From positions 1 to 19,873 of the forward strand of contig UQNC01000035.1 in the NCBI GenBank assembly GCA_900542175.1: a DNA stretch of 19,873 nucleotides, read 5' to 3'. Of the stretch, positions 7,126 through 13,893 are shown one piece after another; the first letter of the stretch is position 1, and each line of letters begins with the position of its first letter. The DNA is from an uncultured Collinsella sp. GTDB lineage: Bacteria; Actinomycetota; Coriobacteriia; Coriobacteriales; Coriobacteriaceae. The position numbers and the translations under genes were made by a program. The notes below the pieces were generated by a model. It ran no database searches. It saw only the letters and a program-made list of their open reading frames with translations, and was not told where the DNA came from.

Positions 7126-8346
7126 ATGGTTGATGAGGACTTTGCCTGGCGGCTTGCGCAGGAGCTTGTGCGGATCGACAGCTCAGACCCGGGCGCGTAT
7201 GAGGATGAAATTGAGCGCTTCATTAAGAGGCTCATTGAGCAGCAGCTGGCACAACTTGATAGTTCTGCGCTCGATGCCGTGCAGATTGAGGAGCTCGAAG
7301 TGCTGCCCGGGCGCCGCAACCTTAAAGTCACCGTGCCGGGCCAAAGCGACGAGCCGCGGCTGATCTATATCTGCCACATGGATACCGTCACCTTGGGCGA
7401 TGGCTGGGACGCAGACATCGCACCGCTTGGGGCGGTTGTGCGCGACGATAAACTCTATGGCCGCGGTGCCTGCGATATGAAGGGTGGCCTGGCCTGCGCT
7501 ATTGCCGCACTGATCCATACGCTCGAGCGCGTGGCGGCGGATGGCGCGTTGCCCCGCCGCGGCTTTTCGCTCATCTGCTCGGTCGACGAGGAAGACTTTA
7601 TGCGCGGCTCAGAGGCCGCGATCGATGCCGGCTGGGTCGGCTCGCGTGAATGGGTGCTGGACACCGAACCCACCGACGGACAGATTCAGGTGGCGCACAA
7701 GGGGCGCACGTGGTTCGAGATTGAAATGGCTGGCGTAACGGCGCATGCGAGCCAGCCGTGGAAGGGCGCGGATGCCGTCGCCGCCATGGCCGAGGTCGTG
7801 TGTTCGCTCCGTCGCGTGTTTGTGGCGCTGCCCGCGCACGATGAACTGGGGTCTTCGACCATCACGTTTGGCCAAATCGAGGGCGGATATCGCCCCTATG
7901 TCGTGCCCGACCGCGCCAAAGTCTGGGTCGACATGCGTCTGACCCCGCCGACCGATACGGCCGCCGCGACGCGCATGGTAGAGCAGGCCATCGCCGTCGC
8001 CGAAGCCGCCGTTCCCGGTTGCCATGGCAGCTACACCGTGACGGGCGACCGCCCCGCCATCGAGCGCGACCCGAACTCTCCCCTTCTAGCAGCGCTCAAG
8101 CGTGCCGCCGATGACGTGACGGACGCGGACACGACCGTCGGCTTCTTTACCGGCTACACCGACACCGCCGTCATTGCCGGCAAGACAGGCAACCGCAATT
8201 GCATGAGCTACGGTCCCGGGTCGCTCGCGCTCGCACACAAGCCCAACGAATATGTGCCCCATGCCGATATCGTTCGTTGTCAGCAGGTGCTAATCGCGCT
8301 CGCCGATAACGTGCTCTGGGACGCGAGCGGCCAAGTTGGGGCATAA
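7126..8346 (+). CDS. M20 family zinc metallopeptidase (ArgE/DapE/ACY1/CPG2 type)
   Basis: 406 aa cytosolic amidohydrolase. All metal and catalytic residues of the M20 family are present in order: H84 and D86 in CHMDTV, D117 in GRGACDMKGG, general base E155 with E156 in SVDEED, E181 in LDTEPT, and H371 in LAHKPNEYV. H207 in TAHASQP lies in the dimerisation (lid) domain and normally completes the active site. Such enzymes remove an acyl or amino-acid group from N-acylated amino acids or small peptides. Substrate preference (acetylornithine, succinyl-diaminopimelate, dipeptide) is not readable. An in-frame TTG at 7096 would add ten residues, but ATG at 7126 has TGAGG six bases upstream and matches the usual N-terminus. 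The DUF1015-like gene follows after 39 bp and is probably co-transcribed. Confidence 0.92.
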   Translation: MVDEDFAWRLAQELVRIDSSDPGAYEDEIERFIKRLIEQQLAQLDSSALDAVQIEELEVLPGRRNLKVTVPGQSDEPRLIYICHMDTVTLGDGWDADIAPLGAVVRDDKLYGRGACDMKGGLACAIAALIHTLERVAADGALPRRGFSLICSVDEEDFMRGSEAAIDAGWVGSREWVLDTEPTDGQIQVAHKGRTWFEIEMAGVTAHASQPWKGADAVAAMAEVVCSLRRVFVALPAHDELGSSTITFGQIEGGYRPYVVPDRAKVWVDMRLTPPTDTAAATRMVEQAIAVAEAAVPGCHGSYTVTGDRPAIERDPNSPLLAALKRAADDVTDADTTVGFFTGYTDTAVIAGKTGNRNCMSYGPGSLALAHKPNEYVPHADIVRCQQVLIALADNVLWDASGQVGA

Positions 8347-8385
8347 TAAGCCGCGAACAAACCGACTCGTGCGTTAGGACCGCCC

Positions 8386-9069
8386 ATGAAAGCACTTCCG
8401 TTTCCCTGCATCCGCCCGGCTCAGGACCGCGTACTCGAGGCGCTGCCTGCAATGGGCAGCATCCTGAGCGGCAACGATGCTCTGCGCGGAGCCCTTGCCG
8501 ATGGCCTGATGCTCAAGGACCCGGGTGCGGCGTATTACGTGTACGAATGCTCGGGCGAGCCGGGACGCGTGACGGGTGTCGTGGCGATCTGCCCGACGAG
8601 TGTACTTGCGGACGGCAAGGGCGATGGCAGCGCCGACGTGGCCGCCGCCGCGCGCGCGATCGCCGAGCTCAAGGTGCAGCCGCGCCCCGTGTCGCTCGCC
8701 TACGAGGCCTCGCCCGTCATGGATATCATCCTGGGCGCCGCCAAAGAGGGCGCGTCGCTCTACGCCGTCACCGACCCCGCGGGCGTCACACATCGCGTGT
8801 GGGAGGTCAAGCGCGAGGACGCCGTTGCCGCCATCCGTGCCATGCTCGATCAGGCGCCCGACCCGGTGTTCGCCGGTGACTCCGCCTATGTCGCCGCACT
8901 GGTTGGGGCATCGCAGATTCTGGCCGACGAGGCCCGCGCTGCCGGCGCCTACTCTGGCAAAGAGCCGTTCAACTTTGCTGTAGCCGTACTGTTCCCCGCC
9001 GCGCAGGTCAGCGGCAGCGCGCCGCAGGTTCCGACGGGTCTGCTCACTCACCAGGTCTCACGGTTCTAG
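8386..9069 (+). CDS. Shortened, degenerate DUF1015-family protein
   Basis: 227 aa, about half of a usual DUF1015 protein (roughly 400). The family pattern is still followed: 'MKALPFPCIRPA' at the start, AYYVYECSGEPGRVTGVV (residues 48-65), PRPVSLAYEASP, THRVWEV, and SGKEPFNFAVAVLFPAAQV near the end. These match the family's YYxYR...GLVG, PxFLTY, HRxWxV and EEFNYFLAVLFP blocks. The conserved ADGHHR motif is replaced by FAGDSAYVAAL, and the charged R..E.TR..KE.DR block is missing. DUF1015 function is poorly defined; the family is often found next to serC-serA, which lie 3 kb upstream here. Loss of the key motif suggests changed or lost activity. AGGA upstream supports the ATG. It sits 39 bp behind the M20 gene and is followed by a terminator. 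Confidence 0.7.
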   Translation: MKALPFPCIRPAQDRVLEALPAMGSILSGNDALRGALADGLMLKDPGAAYYVYECSGEPGRVTGVVAICPTSVLADGKGDGSADVAAAARAIAELKVQPRPVSLAYEASPVMDIILGAAKEGASLYAVTDPAGVTHRVWEVKREDAVAAIRAMLDQAPDPVFAGDSAYVAALVGASQILADEARAAGAYSGKEPFNFAVAVLFPAAQVSGSAPQVPTGLLTHQVSRF

Positions 9070-9114
9070 CGAACTCAAACGCTAAGCTGGAAAACCCAGC
9101 ATCCAAACAAACAA

Positions 9115-9154
9115 GGGGCGGAGATGCAGCAAACGCATGCACCTCCGCCCTTTT
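9115..9154. terminator. Terminator between convergent DUF1015-like and histidine phosphatase genes
   Basis: GGGCGGAGaTGCA (9116-9128) pairs with TGCAcCTCCGCCC (9138-9150) with one mismatch and a 9-nt loop. TTTT follows. It serves the plus-strand M20/DUF1015 unit and, less strongly, the minus-strand phosphatases. Confidence 0.85.
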
Positions 9155-9198
9155 CGCATCAAACAATTACGCCGGTAAACCGGGCCGCAACGTCAGCG

Positions 9199-9834
9199 TT
9201 ATCCACGCTGCGGACCTGCCGCCGCCACGAGCGGCTCTAGCCCCAGCTCGCGCGCGTAGTCTTCCTGCGTAAAGACTTCGACCAGTTCAAACGTATCGGC
9301 CGCATCGTCAAACGCAAAATGCAGCACTGAGCAGTTGCCCGGCACGCGTTCGCGCTCGTCGGCCGCCGCGCCCCGCACGTGGTCCAAAAACTCCTTGATA
9401 GCTGAGCCATGGCTCACCGCGAGGACGCACTCGTGGTCCGGGCGTCGCACAAGATCGGTCAACGTCGCCACCATGCGCTCGCGCACCTGCATCTGGCCCT
9501 CGCCGCCAAACTGGCGATAGAAGTCGCGCCACGGGCGCTCGGGCATGAGCATCACGCGCTCGGCCTCAAAGTCGCCAAAGAACCACTCACGCAGGCCGTC
9601 CAGGCGCTCGTACGCCAAGCCCGGCCACAAGTTGGCGATAGTCTGCTCGGTGCGATGAAGCGTGGAGGTGTAGGCATGATCGGGCTCAATGCCGCGCGCA
9701 CGTAAAAACATGCCGGCGCGCGCCGCCTGGTCGCAACCCAACTGCGTAAGCGGCGAGTCACTCCAGCCCTGAATAATGCGCTTAAGGTTGAATATCGTCT
9801 GTCCATGACGGACCAGATACAGATCTTTATTCAT
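9199..9834 (-). CDS. Histidine phosphatase family protein (phosphoglycerate mutase-like), copy 2
   Basis: 211 aa cytosolic enzyme of the branch-1 histidine phosphatase superfamily. LVRHGQT (7-13) carries the phospho-accepting H10 and R9. R61 (LHRTEQT), E83 in LREWFFG and H142 in AVSHGSA complete the catalytic pocket. These enzymes remove phosphate from small metabolites or proteins, and 'phosphoglycerate mutase' labels are often wrong; no substrate can be assigned. The frame is open 17 codons further upstream, but ATG at 9834 has AAAGGA just before it and places the RHG motif at the normal distance from the start. It lies 17 bp downstream of a tandem paralogue with shared LREWxFG, FGGE and HDC/HEC-VLAVSHGSA blocks, so the pair arose by duplication and is co-transcribed. 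The C-terminal tail (about 180-211) is extra relative to the paralogue. Confidence 0.88.
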   Translation of the reverse strand: MNKDLYLVRHGQTIFNLKRIIQGWSDSPLTQLGCDQAARAGMFLRARGIEPDHAYTSTLHRTEQTIANLWPGLAYERLDGLREWFFGDFEAERVMLMPERPWRDFYRQFGGEGQMQVRERMVATLTDLVRRPDHECVLAVSHGSAIKEFLDHVRGAAADERERVPGNCSVLHFAFDDAADTFELVEVFTQEDYARELGLEPLVAAAGPQRG

Positions 9835-9851
9835 AGGGGTCCTTTCGTTCG

Positions 9852-10394
9852 TTACCAACCCAAGAGCGAAAACGCCCCGTCGCAATAGCCAAAATGAAGC
9901 ACGGCACCGTTGTCGGGTAGCTCTCCCCCGCCAGTCACATACTCAAGAAACTCCTGGCAGGCTGAGCCGTGGGAAACCGCCAGCACGCAGTCGTGCTGCG
10001 GCCTGGCCATGATGCGGGACAGCGCCGCGACCATGCGCGACTGAAGCTGCACTTCCGACTCACCGCCAAAGGCCACCGGATAATCGCCCCAGGGCTGCGG
10101 CGGCATCTCGCGATTTGATGTGCCCTCCAGCGAGCCAAAATGCCACTCACGCAGGTCATCGACCAGCTCAATGGAACGGCCCTCGCCAACGATAAGCTCG
10201 GCCGTATGCCGCGCCCGGCCCAACGGCGAGGAATACACATGATCAAAGGCCACGCCACGCGCCGCAAACGCCGTACGCGCCGTCTGCGCCTGCTCGCGCC
10301 CACGCGCCGTAAGCGGCGAATCGTGCCAGCCCTGCAAAATGCTCTGCACATTGAGCTCAGTCTGCCCATGCCGCACCAAATACAGATCTGCCAC
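9852..10394 (-). CDS. Histidine phosphatase family protein (phosphoglycerate mutase-like), copy 1
   Basis: 180 aa from a GTG start. The catalytic set is complete: R8-H9-G10 in LVRHGQTELN, R60 in SSPLGRARHT, E83 in LREWHFGSLEG and H142 in AVSHGSA. The SPLGRARHT and LREWHFGSLEG blocks resemble CobC/alpha-ribazole phosphatase and PspA-type phosphatases as well as generic family members, so the substrate is open. The GTG at 10394 is preceded by GGGGAGGG and begins VADLYLVRHG, aligned with the start of the neighbouring paralogue. A frame extending further upstream encodes a Cys/Arg-rich stretch that runs through a hairpin and is not credible. It is the first gene of the two-gene phosphatase unit. 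No cobalamin gene is adjacent, so CobC is not supported by context. Confidence 0.87.
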   Translation of the reverse strand: MADLYLVRHGQTELNVQSILQGWHDSPLTARGREQAQTARTAFAARGVAFDHVYSSPLGRARHTAELIVGEGRSIELVDDLREWHFGSLEGTSNREMPPQPWGDYPVAFGGESEVQLQSRMVAALSRIMARPQHDCVLAVSHGSACQEFLEYVTGGGELPDNGAVLHFGYCDGAFSLLGW

Positions 10395-10410
10395 ACACCC
10401 TCCCCTCGTA

Positions 10411-10442
10411 CCACCACAAAGGGGACAGGAGCCTTTGTGGTG
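10411..10442. repeat. REP-like hairpin
   Basis: CACCACAAAGG (10412-10422) and CCTTTGTGGTG (10432-10442) are perfect 11-bp arms around a nine-base loop, GGGACAGGA plus flank. ATTTT follows only on the plus side, where no plus-strand gene ends, so the orientation is wrong for a terminator of the minus-strand nitroreductase. The form (palindrome with GGGGACAG loop, in an intergenic gap) resembles repetitive extragenic palindromes. It may still weaken read-through from the nitroreductase gene to the phosphatases. Confidence 0.5.
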
Positions 10443-10477
10443 ATTTTGCCGCCGGATTGCACCGCAACGACGCACAA

Positions 10478-11149
10478 CTACAGCAGCACGTCGGCAAGCG
10501 GACGCTTGGGTACGTGGTGCACCTGCGCCTCGTCGCGCCAATAATTGATGGAGCCGTCGGGGTTGGAATCGATCGCATCGATCACCTGTGTCTCGGCCGG
10601 AACGCCAAACGCCATGATCAGCTTGAGCTCATACTTGTCGTTATCGAGCCCCATGGCATCGATCGCGTGGGGCGTAAAGGCCTTGAACATGCAGGCTGCC
10701 ACCTCGGGCGTGGCGCTGCGGGCGGCGAGCATCATCGTCTGTGCGGCAATGCCCGTGTCGACCTCGGTAATGGGAGCGACAGGCTTGCCCGGAACGGCGC
10801 GCTCGGCCAGAATCGCGATGTAGCCGGTCGGGCGCTCACCCTCGGCAGGACCCGGCCAGTCCTTAAGTGCGCCGGCCCATGCGAGCTCGTCAAATACACG
10901 CGCGCAATCCTCGGCACCGCTCACCACGTGAAAACGCAGACGCTGAGCATTGGCACCACACGGGGTCAGGTGCGCCAGTTCCGCCAGCTCGAGCAAAAAC
11001 TCGCGCGGCACGCGCATGGACTCGTCAAAGCGACGGCACGTGCGGGCGCGACGAACCAACGCATCAAACGCGTCCAAGCCGAGCTTTTCGCGGCCCTGCT
11101 TTGCCATCGATTCTGCGCTTACCGGCGCCGCGGGAACTGTTTCGTTCAT
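10478..11149 (-). CDS. Nitroreductase family FMN oxidoreductase
   Basis: 223 aa. The sequence RRARTCRRFDESMRVPREFL (about 28-47) is the typical N-terminal FMN-phosphate-binding segment, followed by LAHLTPCGANAQRLRFHVV, the conserved 'PSgxNxQpw' region in variant form. GYIAILAE and DTGIAAQTMMLAA (middle) form the dimer-interface helix with the usual D-x-G-x-A pattern. The C-terminus GVPAETQVIDAI...YWRDEAQVHHVPKRPL resembles the common end of nitroreductases. The enzyme would transfer electrons from NAD(P)H to a nitro compound, quinone or flavin in the cytosol; the real substrate is unknown. An upstream extension of the frame exists, but ATG at 11149 follows GGGGGT at good spacing. It is monocistronic or reads weakly into the phosphatase pair through the REP-like hairpin. 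Confidence 0.88.
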   Translation of the reverse strand: MNETVPAAPVSAESMAKQGREKLGLDAFDALVRRARTCRRFDESMRVPREFLLELAELAHLTPCGANAQRLRFHVVSGAEDCARVFDELAWAGALKDWPGPAEGERPTGYIAILAERAVPGKPVAPITEVDTGIAAQTMMLAARSATPEVAACMFKAFTPHAIDAMGLDNDKYELKLIMAFGVPAETQVIDAIDSNPDGSINYWRDEAQVHHVPKRPLADVLL

Positions 11150-11177
11150 AGGGACCCCCAATACAAGCCAATTGTCC

Positions 11178-11196
11178 TTAGGAAAATCTAACCTAA
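11178..11196. promoter_or_regulatory. Inverted repeat upstream of the nitroreductase
   Basis: TTAGG (11178-11182) and CCTAA (11192-11196) flank nine AT-rich bases, 29 bp before the nitroreductase start and inside the 234-bp divergent gap to the hdeD-like gene. It may be an operator for a redox or drug-responsive regulator; no regulator gene is adjacent. The rest of the gap shows only a weak -10-like GATACT (11336-11341) on the plus side. Confidence 0.25.
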
Positions 11197-11383
11197 AACG
11201 TAGGCAATAACGAACAGGGCTGCAATGTTCTACACCTGTTGAATAGAAAATCGCGACGTGGGGAACAACGGAAACAATTCGGGGCCTTTGGGTTACGTTT
11301 CGCCCTCCCCGACCCATACGTCAGCGCCCTTAGGGGATACTGGTTGTAACGATCAAGGCTTACGCCGCACGGAAAGGAGACTT

Positions 11384-11986
11384 ATGGGCATCTTTAAGAA
11401 CGATGACCAAAAATCGAGCCAGTTTGGATTTGACGAGAAAAGCATGGCGGGCAAAGCCGTCAAGGCCGTACGCTGGATCTACGCCATCACGGGCGTCTTA
11501 GCACTCATTGCTGGTATCGCGCTGCTTTTTGCACCTGCCAAGTCCCTCGTCTTTTTGACGACTGTCCTGGGTTTTTACTTTGTAATCACTGCTGCCATCA
11601 GACTATTCACTGCCATTTTTGAGCCGCTGCTGCCCACCGGCTGGCGCGTGACGAGCATCATCTCCAACCTACTCATTATCTTGGGCGGCGTCATAATCCT
11701 GCGCAACCAGGCCTTCTCGACCGCGACGCTCACCACGATGGTGGTTATCGTGGCCGGCTTTGGCTGGATTGTCGAAGGTGTCATGTCCATTCTGGAGTCC
11801 GAGCTTTCGTCCAACCGCGCCCTCGCTATCCTGAGCGGCGCACTTTCCATCATCGCCGGCATGTTCGTGTTTATCTATCCGCTGTGGTCGGCCAAGATGC
11901 TCGTCATCTTTAGCGGCGCCGCGCTGCTGGTGTTTGGCGTTACGCTGATTGTTCGCGCTATTCAATTTGGCAAACTGGTGCACTAG
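11384..11986 (+). CDS. HdeD/DUF308 family membrane protein
   Basis: 200 aa. After a charged cytosolic N-terminus (1-28) there are six hydrophobic helices in three pairs, beginning IYAITGVLALIAGIALLFAP and ending MLVIFSGAALLVFGVTLIV. This matches the DUF308 repeat of HdeD proteins, in which glycine-rich helix pairs recur (GxLxLIAGI..., GxxxILGGVI..., GALSIIAGM...). In E. coli HdeD supports acid resistance at high cell density; the role in Actinobacteria is not established. The start at 11384 follows a very strong GGAAAGGAG. A longer open frame upstream lacks support. The stop codon TAG directly abuts the ATG of the DUF188 gene, indicating translational coupling. Confidence 0.82.
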   Translation: MGIFKNDDQKSSQFGFDEKSMAGKAVKAVRWIYAITGVLALIAGIALLFAPAKSLVFLTTVLGFYFVITAAIRLFTAIFEPLLPTGWRVTSIISNLLIILGGVIILRNQAFSTATLTTMVVIVAGFGWIVEGVMSILESELSSNRALAILSGALSIIAGMFVFIYPLWSAKMLVIFSGAALLVFGVTLIVRAIQFGKLVH

Positions 11987-12469
11987 ATGCCGCGAACGCT
12001 CTTTATTGATGCCGACGCCTGCCCGGTCACGCGCGAGTCGATTGACTGCGCGCGGCGGGCGGGCGTCGCCGTTGTTATCGCCGGCAACAGCACGCAAAAC
12101 CTGGAACGGCACATTCGCCGCGACGACCCGCGCGATGCCGAGCACGCGCGACGCGGCTTTTGGGTCACGACGCTCGATGTGAGCGTGGGCGCCGACAGCG
12201 CCGACTTTGCCATTGTCGAACGCCTGCAGGCGGGCGACGTGGTCGTGACGCAGGACATTGGCTTGGCGAGCATGGTGCTCGGGCGCGATGCCGCCGCCAT
12301 CGGTGTGCGCGGGCGCGTGTACGACAAGGCGACTATCGACATGCAGCTGTTTATTCGCCACGAGGAAAAGAAGGTACGCCGCGCCGGCGGACGCACTCGC
12401 GGTCCGGCAGCATTTACCAGCGAAGACCGCGCCCGCTTTAAACGCAACCTCACCGAGTTGCTGCACTAA
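11987..12469 (+). CDS. DUF188 family protein (YaiI/YqxD)
   Basis: 160 aa. The N-terminus TLFIDADACPV is the signature of the YaiI/YqxD (DUF188) family, a PIN-like fold with conserved acids. DVSVGADSADFAIVERLQ and GDVVVTQDIGLASMVL supply the second acidic cluster (D..D and D). The C-terminal RRAGGRTRGPAAFTSEDRARF is the other family hallmark. Nuclease activity is suspected from the fold but is not established for the family. It starts immediately after the stop of the HdeD-like gene (zero intergenic bases) and must be translated by coupling, since there is no separate ribosome site beyond the coding region of its neighbour. It ends just before a 12-bp-stem terminator. Confidence 0.92.
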   Translation: MPRTLFIDADACPVTRESIDCARRAGVAVVIAGNSTQNLERHIRRDDPRDAEHARRGFWVTTLDVSVGADSADFAIVERLQAGDVVVTQDIGLASMVLGRDAAAIGVRGRVYDKATIDMQLFIRHEEKKVRRAGGRTRGPAAFTSEDRARFKRNLTELLH

Positions 12470-12471
12470 CC

Positions 12472-12510
12472 AAGGTAGATTTTTGAGACATGCCTAAAAT
12501 CTACCTTTTT
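12472..12510 (+). terminator. Terminator of the HdeD-DUF188 pair
   Basis: AAGGTAGATTTT (12472-12483) pairs perfectly with AAAATCTACCTT (12496-12507), with a 12-nt loop and trailing T's, two bases after the DUF188 stop. The loop TGAGACATGCC resembles that of the REP-like hairpin at 10411 (GACA-G core), so it may belong to a repeat family. Confidence 0.85.
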
Positions 12511-12550
12511 GTTTTGAGCGGTGTGAGCGCTCGGAATCCATGGCTCAACA

Positions 12551-12625
12551 AAAAACGGGCTTCAAAATGCCATGCGTCGCCGCATTGCGCAGGCGCTGAG
12601 CATGGCTATTTGAAGCCCATTTTTT
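12551..12625. terminator. Long bidirectional terminator hairpin
   Basis: GGGCTTCAAA (12557-12566) pairs with TTTGAAGCCC (12609-12618). The stem continues inward through GCCATGC/GCATGGC, with a further GCG-rich core. A six-A run precedes it and a six-T run follows, so it works in both directions, chiefly for the minus-strand metal exporter. Confidence 0.8.
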
Positions 12626-12633
12626 AGGCCCAC

Positions 12634-13722
12634 TTAGAGGCCAACGGCGGAGAGGATGAGGCCCCAGCCAGCGCCGATGACGTACATCATGATCAGGAAC
12701 ACGGCATTTTCGCGGGCGCTGCGGTTGGTGCGGAACAGCACCAGATAACCCACGCCGGCGGAAATGAGCGTGCCGGCGAGCATCGGCGCCAGTTGCAGCG
12801 CGCCTTCCAGATACAGCTGTGTAATGACCACGCTCGCCGAGCAATTGGGAATCAGCCCGACAAGCGCCGAACCCAGGACAGCGAGTGTCTCGTTGCCGCG
12901 CAGGAACTGCTCGATCGCGGACTCGCCGAACGTCTCGAGCACGGCGACCAGAATCAGCGTCACCAGAAAAATGAATACCGAGACCTGCACGGTGTGCGAG
13001 ATCGCACTGCGGATGATCGACAGGACAGGCGTCCCTTCGTGGGAGTGAGAGTGACCGTGACCATCATGGTGTTCATGTTCGCCCTCATGACCGTGATCGT
13101 GGCCATGTCCGTGTTCGTGCTCGTCCTCGTCTTCATCACAACCGCAATGGTCGCGCTCGCACAGCTCGTGGATGTGGTCGGCGCTCACGCCTGCCTCGGC
13201 CACCTCGTCGATGATGTCACCGCCGCTGTGGTCGTCGTGCGCGCAGTTCACGTGGGCCGGGTTGGCCGCGGTTCCCAGCACGGTACGGCGAATCGCCGCG
13301 TGCGCGCGGGCGTTACGGCGCAGGCCGCGAATGGCAGCGTCCACGATAAAACCCGTGACCAGTGCGATCAGCGCTTTCGAAGCCAAAAGCATCGCCATAG
13401 TCTGCACGGGAACCTGCTCGGCAAGCAACAGCGGCAGCATCTCATCGGAGGTCGAAAGGAACACCGCCACCAACGTGCCCAAGGTCACGACACGGCCGGC
13501 GTACAGCGTTGCTGCCATGGCCGAAAATCCGCACTGCGGCACCATGCCCAGCAGCGAGCCAACCACGGGACCCGCAGCGCCGGCGCGCTTGATAGCGCCG
13601 TTGACGCGGTCGCCCGCAACGTGCTCAAGTGTCTCGAGAGCAAGATACGTCACCAACAAAAACGGCACCAGCGACAGCGTGTCCTTGCCGGCGTCGAGCA
13701 GAATATCAATCAGTAAATCCAT
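12634..13722 (-). CDS. ArsP_2-type putative heavy-metal exporter with His-rich loop
   Basis: 362 aa. Two membrane halves are each built around a conserved motif: GMVPQCGFS (59-67) and GLIPNCSAS (289-297). TSDE (91-94) is also typical of the 'putative 10TM heavy-metal exporter' family (ArsP_2, formerly DUF2899). The cysteines C64 and C294 lie in the two equivalent motifs and are likely metal or metalloid ligands. The halves are joined by a cytosolic loop (about 140-230) extraordinarily rich in His, Asp, Glu and Cys (CERDHCGCDEDE, then HEHGHGHDHGHEG-like repeats), which should bind Zn, Ni, Co or Mn. Automatic labels include arsenic efflux or manganese transporter; the loop favours a divalent cation. 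GAAAGG precedes the ATG. Monocistronic. It lies 3.3 kb from the Zn/Cd ATPase operon but shares no obvious operator with it. Confidence 0.82.
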   Translation of the reverse strand: MDLLIDILLDAGKDTLSLVPFLLVTYLALETLEHVAGDRVNGAIKRAGAAGPVVGSLLGMVPQCGFSAMAATLYAGRVVTLGTLVAVFLSTSDEMLPLLLAEQVPVQTMAMLLASKALIALVTGFIVDAAIRGLRRNARAHAAIRRTVLGTAANPAHVNCAHDDHSGGDIIDEVAEAGVSADHIHELCERDHCGCDEDEDEHEHGHGHDHGHEGEHEHHDGHGHSHSHEGTPVLSIIRSAISHTVQVSVFIFLVTLILVAVLETFGESAIEQFLRGNETLAVLGSALVGLIPNCSASVVITQLYLEGALQLAPMLAGTLISAGVGYLVLFRTNRSARENAVFLIMMYVIGAGWGLILSAVGL

Positions 13723-13765
13723 GACGGATGGAACCTTTCGTGTCTTTCGGCAGCATTGTAAAAGT

Positions 13766-13782
13766 CCTAGCGGTCAACTAGG
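13766..13782. promoter_or_regulatory. Inverted repeat in the exporter/exonuclease divergent gap
   Basis: CCTAG (13766-13770) and CTAGG (13778-13782) flank seven bases that include TTGACC on the minus strand, a -35-like element for the exporter. TACAAT follows on the minus strand at an 11-bp spacing, too short for a standard promoter. A metal-responsive operator is possible but unproven. Confidence 0.3.
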
Positions 13783-13893
13783 GTATTGTAGTTGTCCCGG
13801 GCGCGGTGCCAATAGTTGCCTATGGTAAACTATCATCTCGCCATAACTCAGTAACCTCGAGCCGCACAACGCGGCCCGTCCAAGGAGTAGCAT

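Noticed and set aside
6972..7331. N-terminal extension of gene A
   Set aside because: It would overlap the M20 peptidase coding region on the other strand and is serine/arginine-rich low-complexity sequence. Family-like sequence starts only at about 6971.
10395..10541. N-terminal extension of the upstream histidine phosphatase
   Set aside because: It would cross the REP-like hairpin and overlap the nitroreductase end. The GTG at 10394 has a strong ribosome site and the normal position relative to RHG.
11258..11383. Upstream extension of the HdeD-like gene
   Set aside because: No ribosome site there, and GGAAAGGAG before 11384 is excellent. The extension looks like leader DNA.
13046..13145. 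Repetitive stretch that might look like tandem repeats or a CRISPR-like array
   Set aside because: It is the codon-level repetition of the His/Asp/Glu-rich loop in the metal exporter gene, with no spacer structure.
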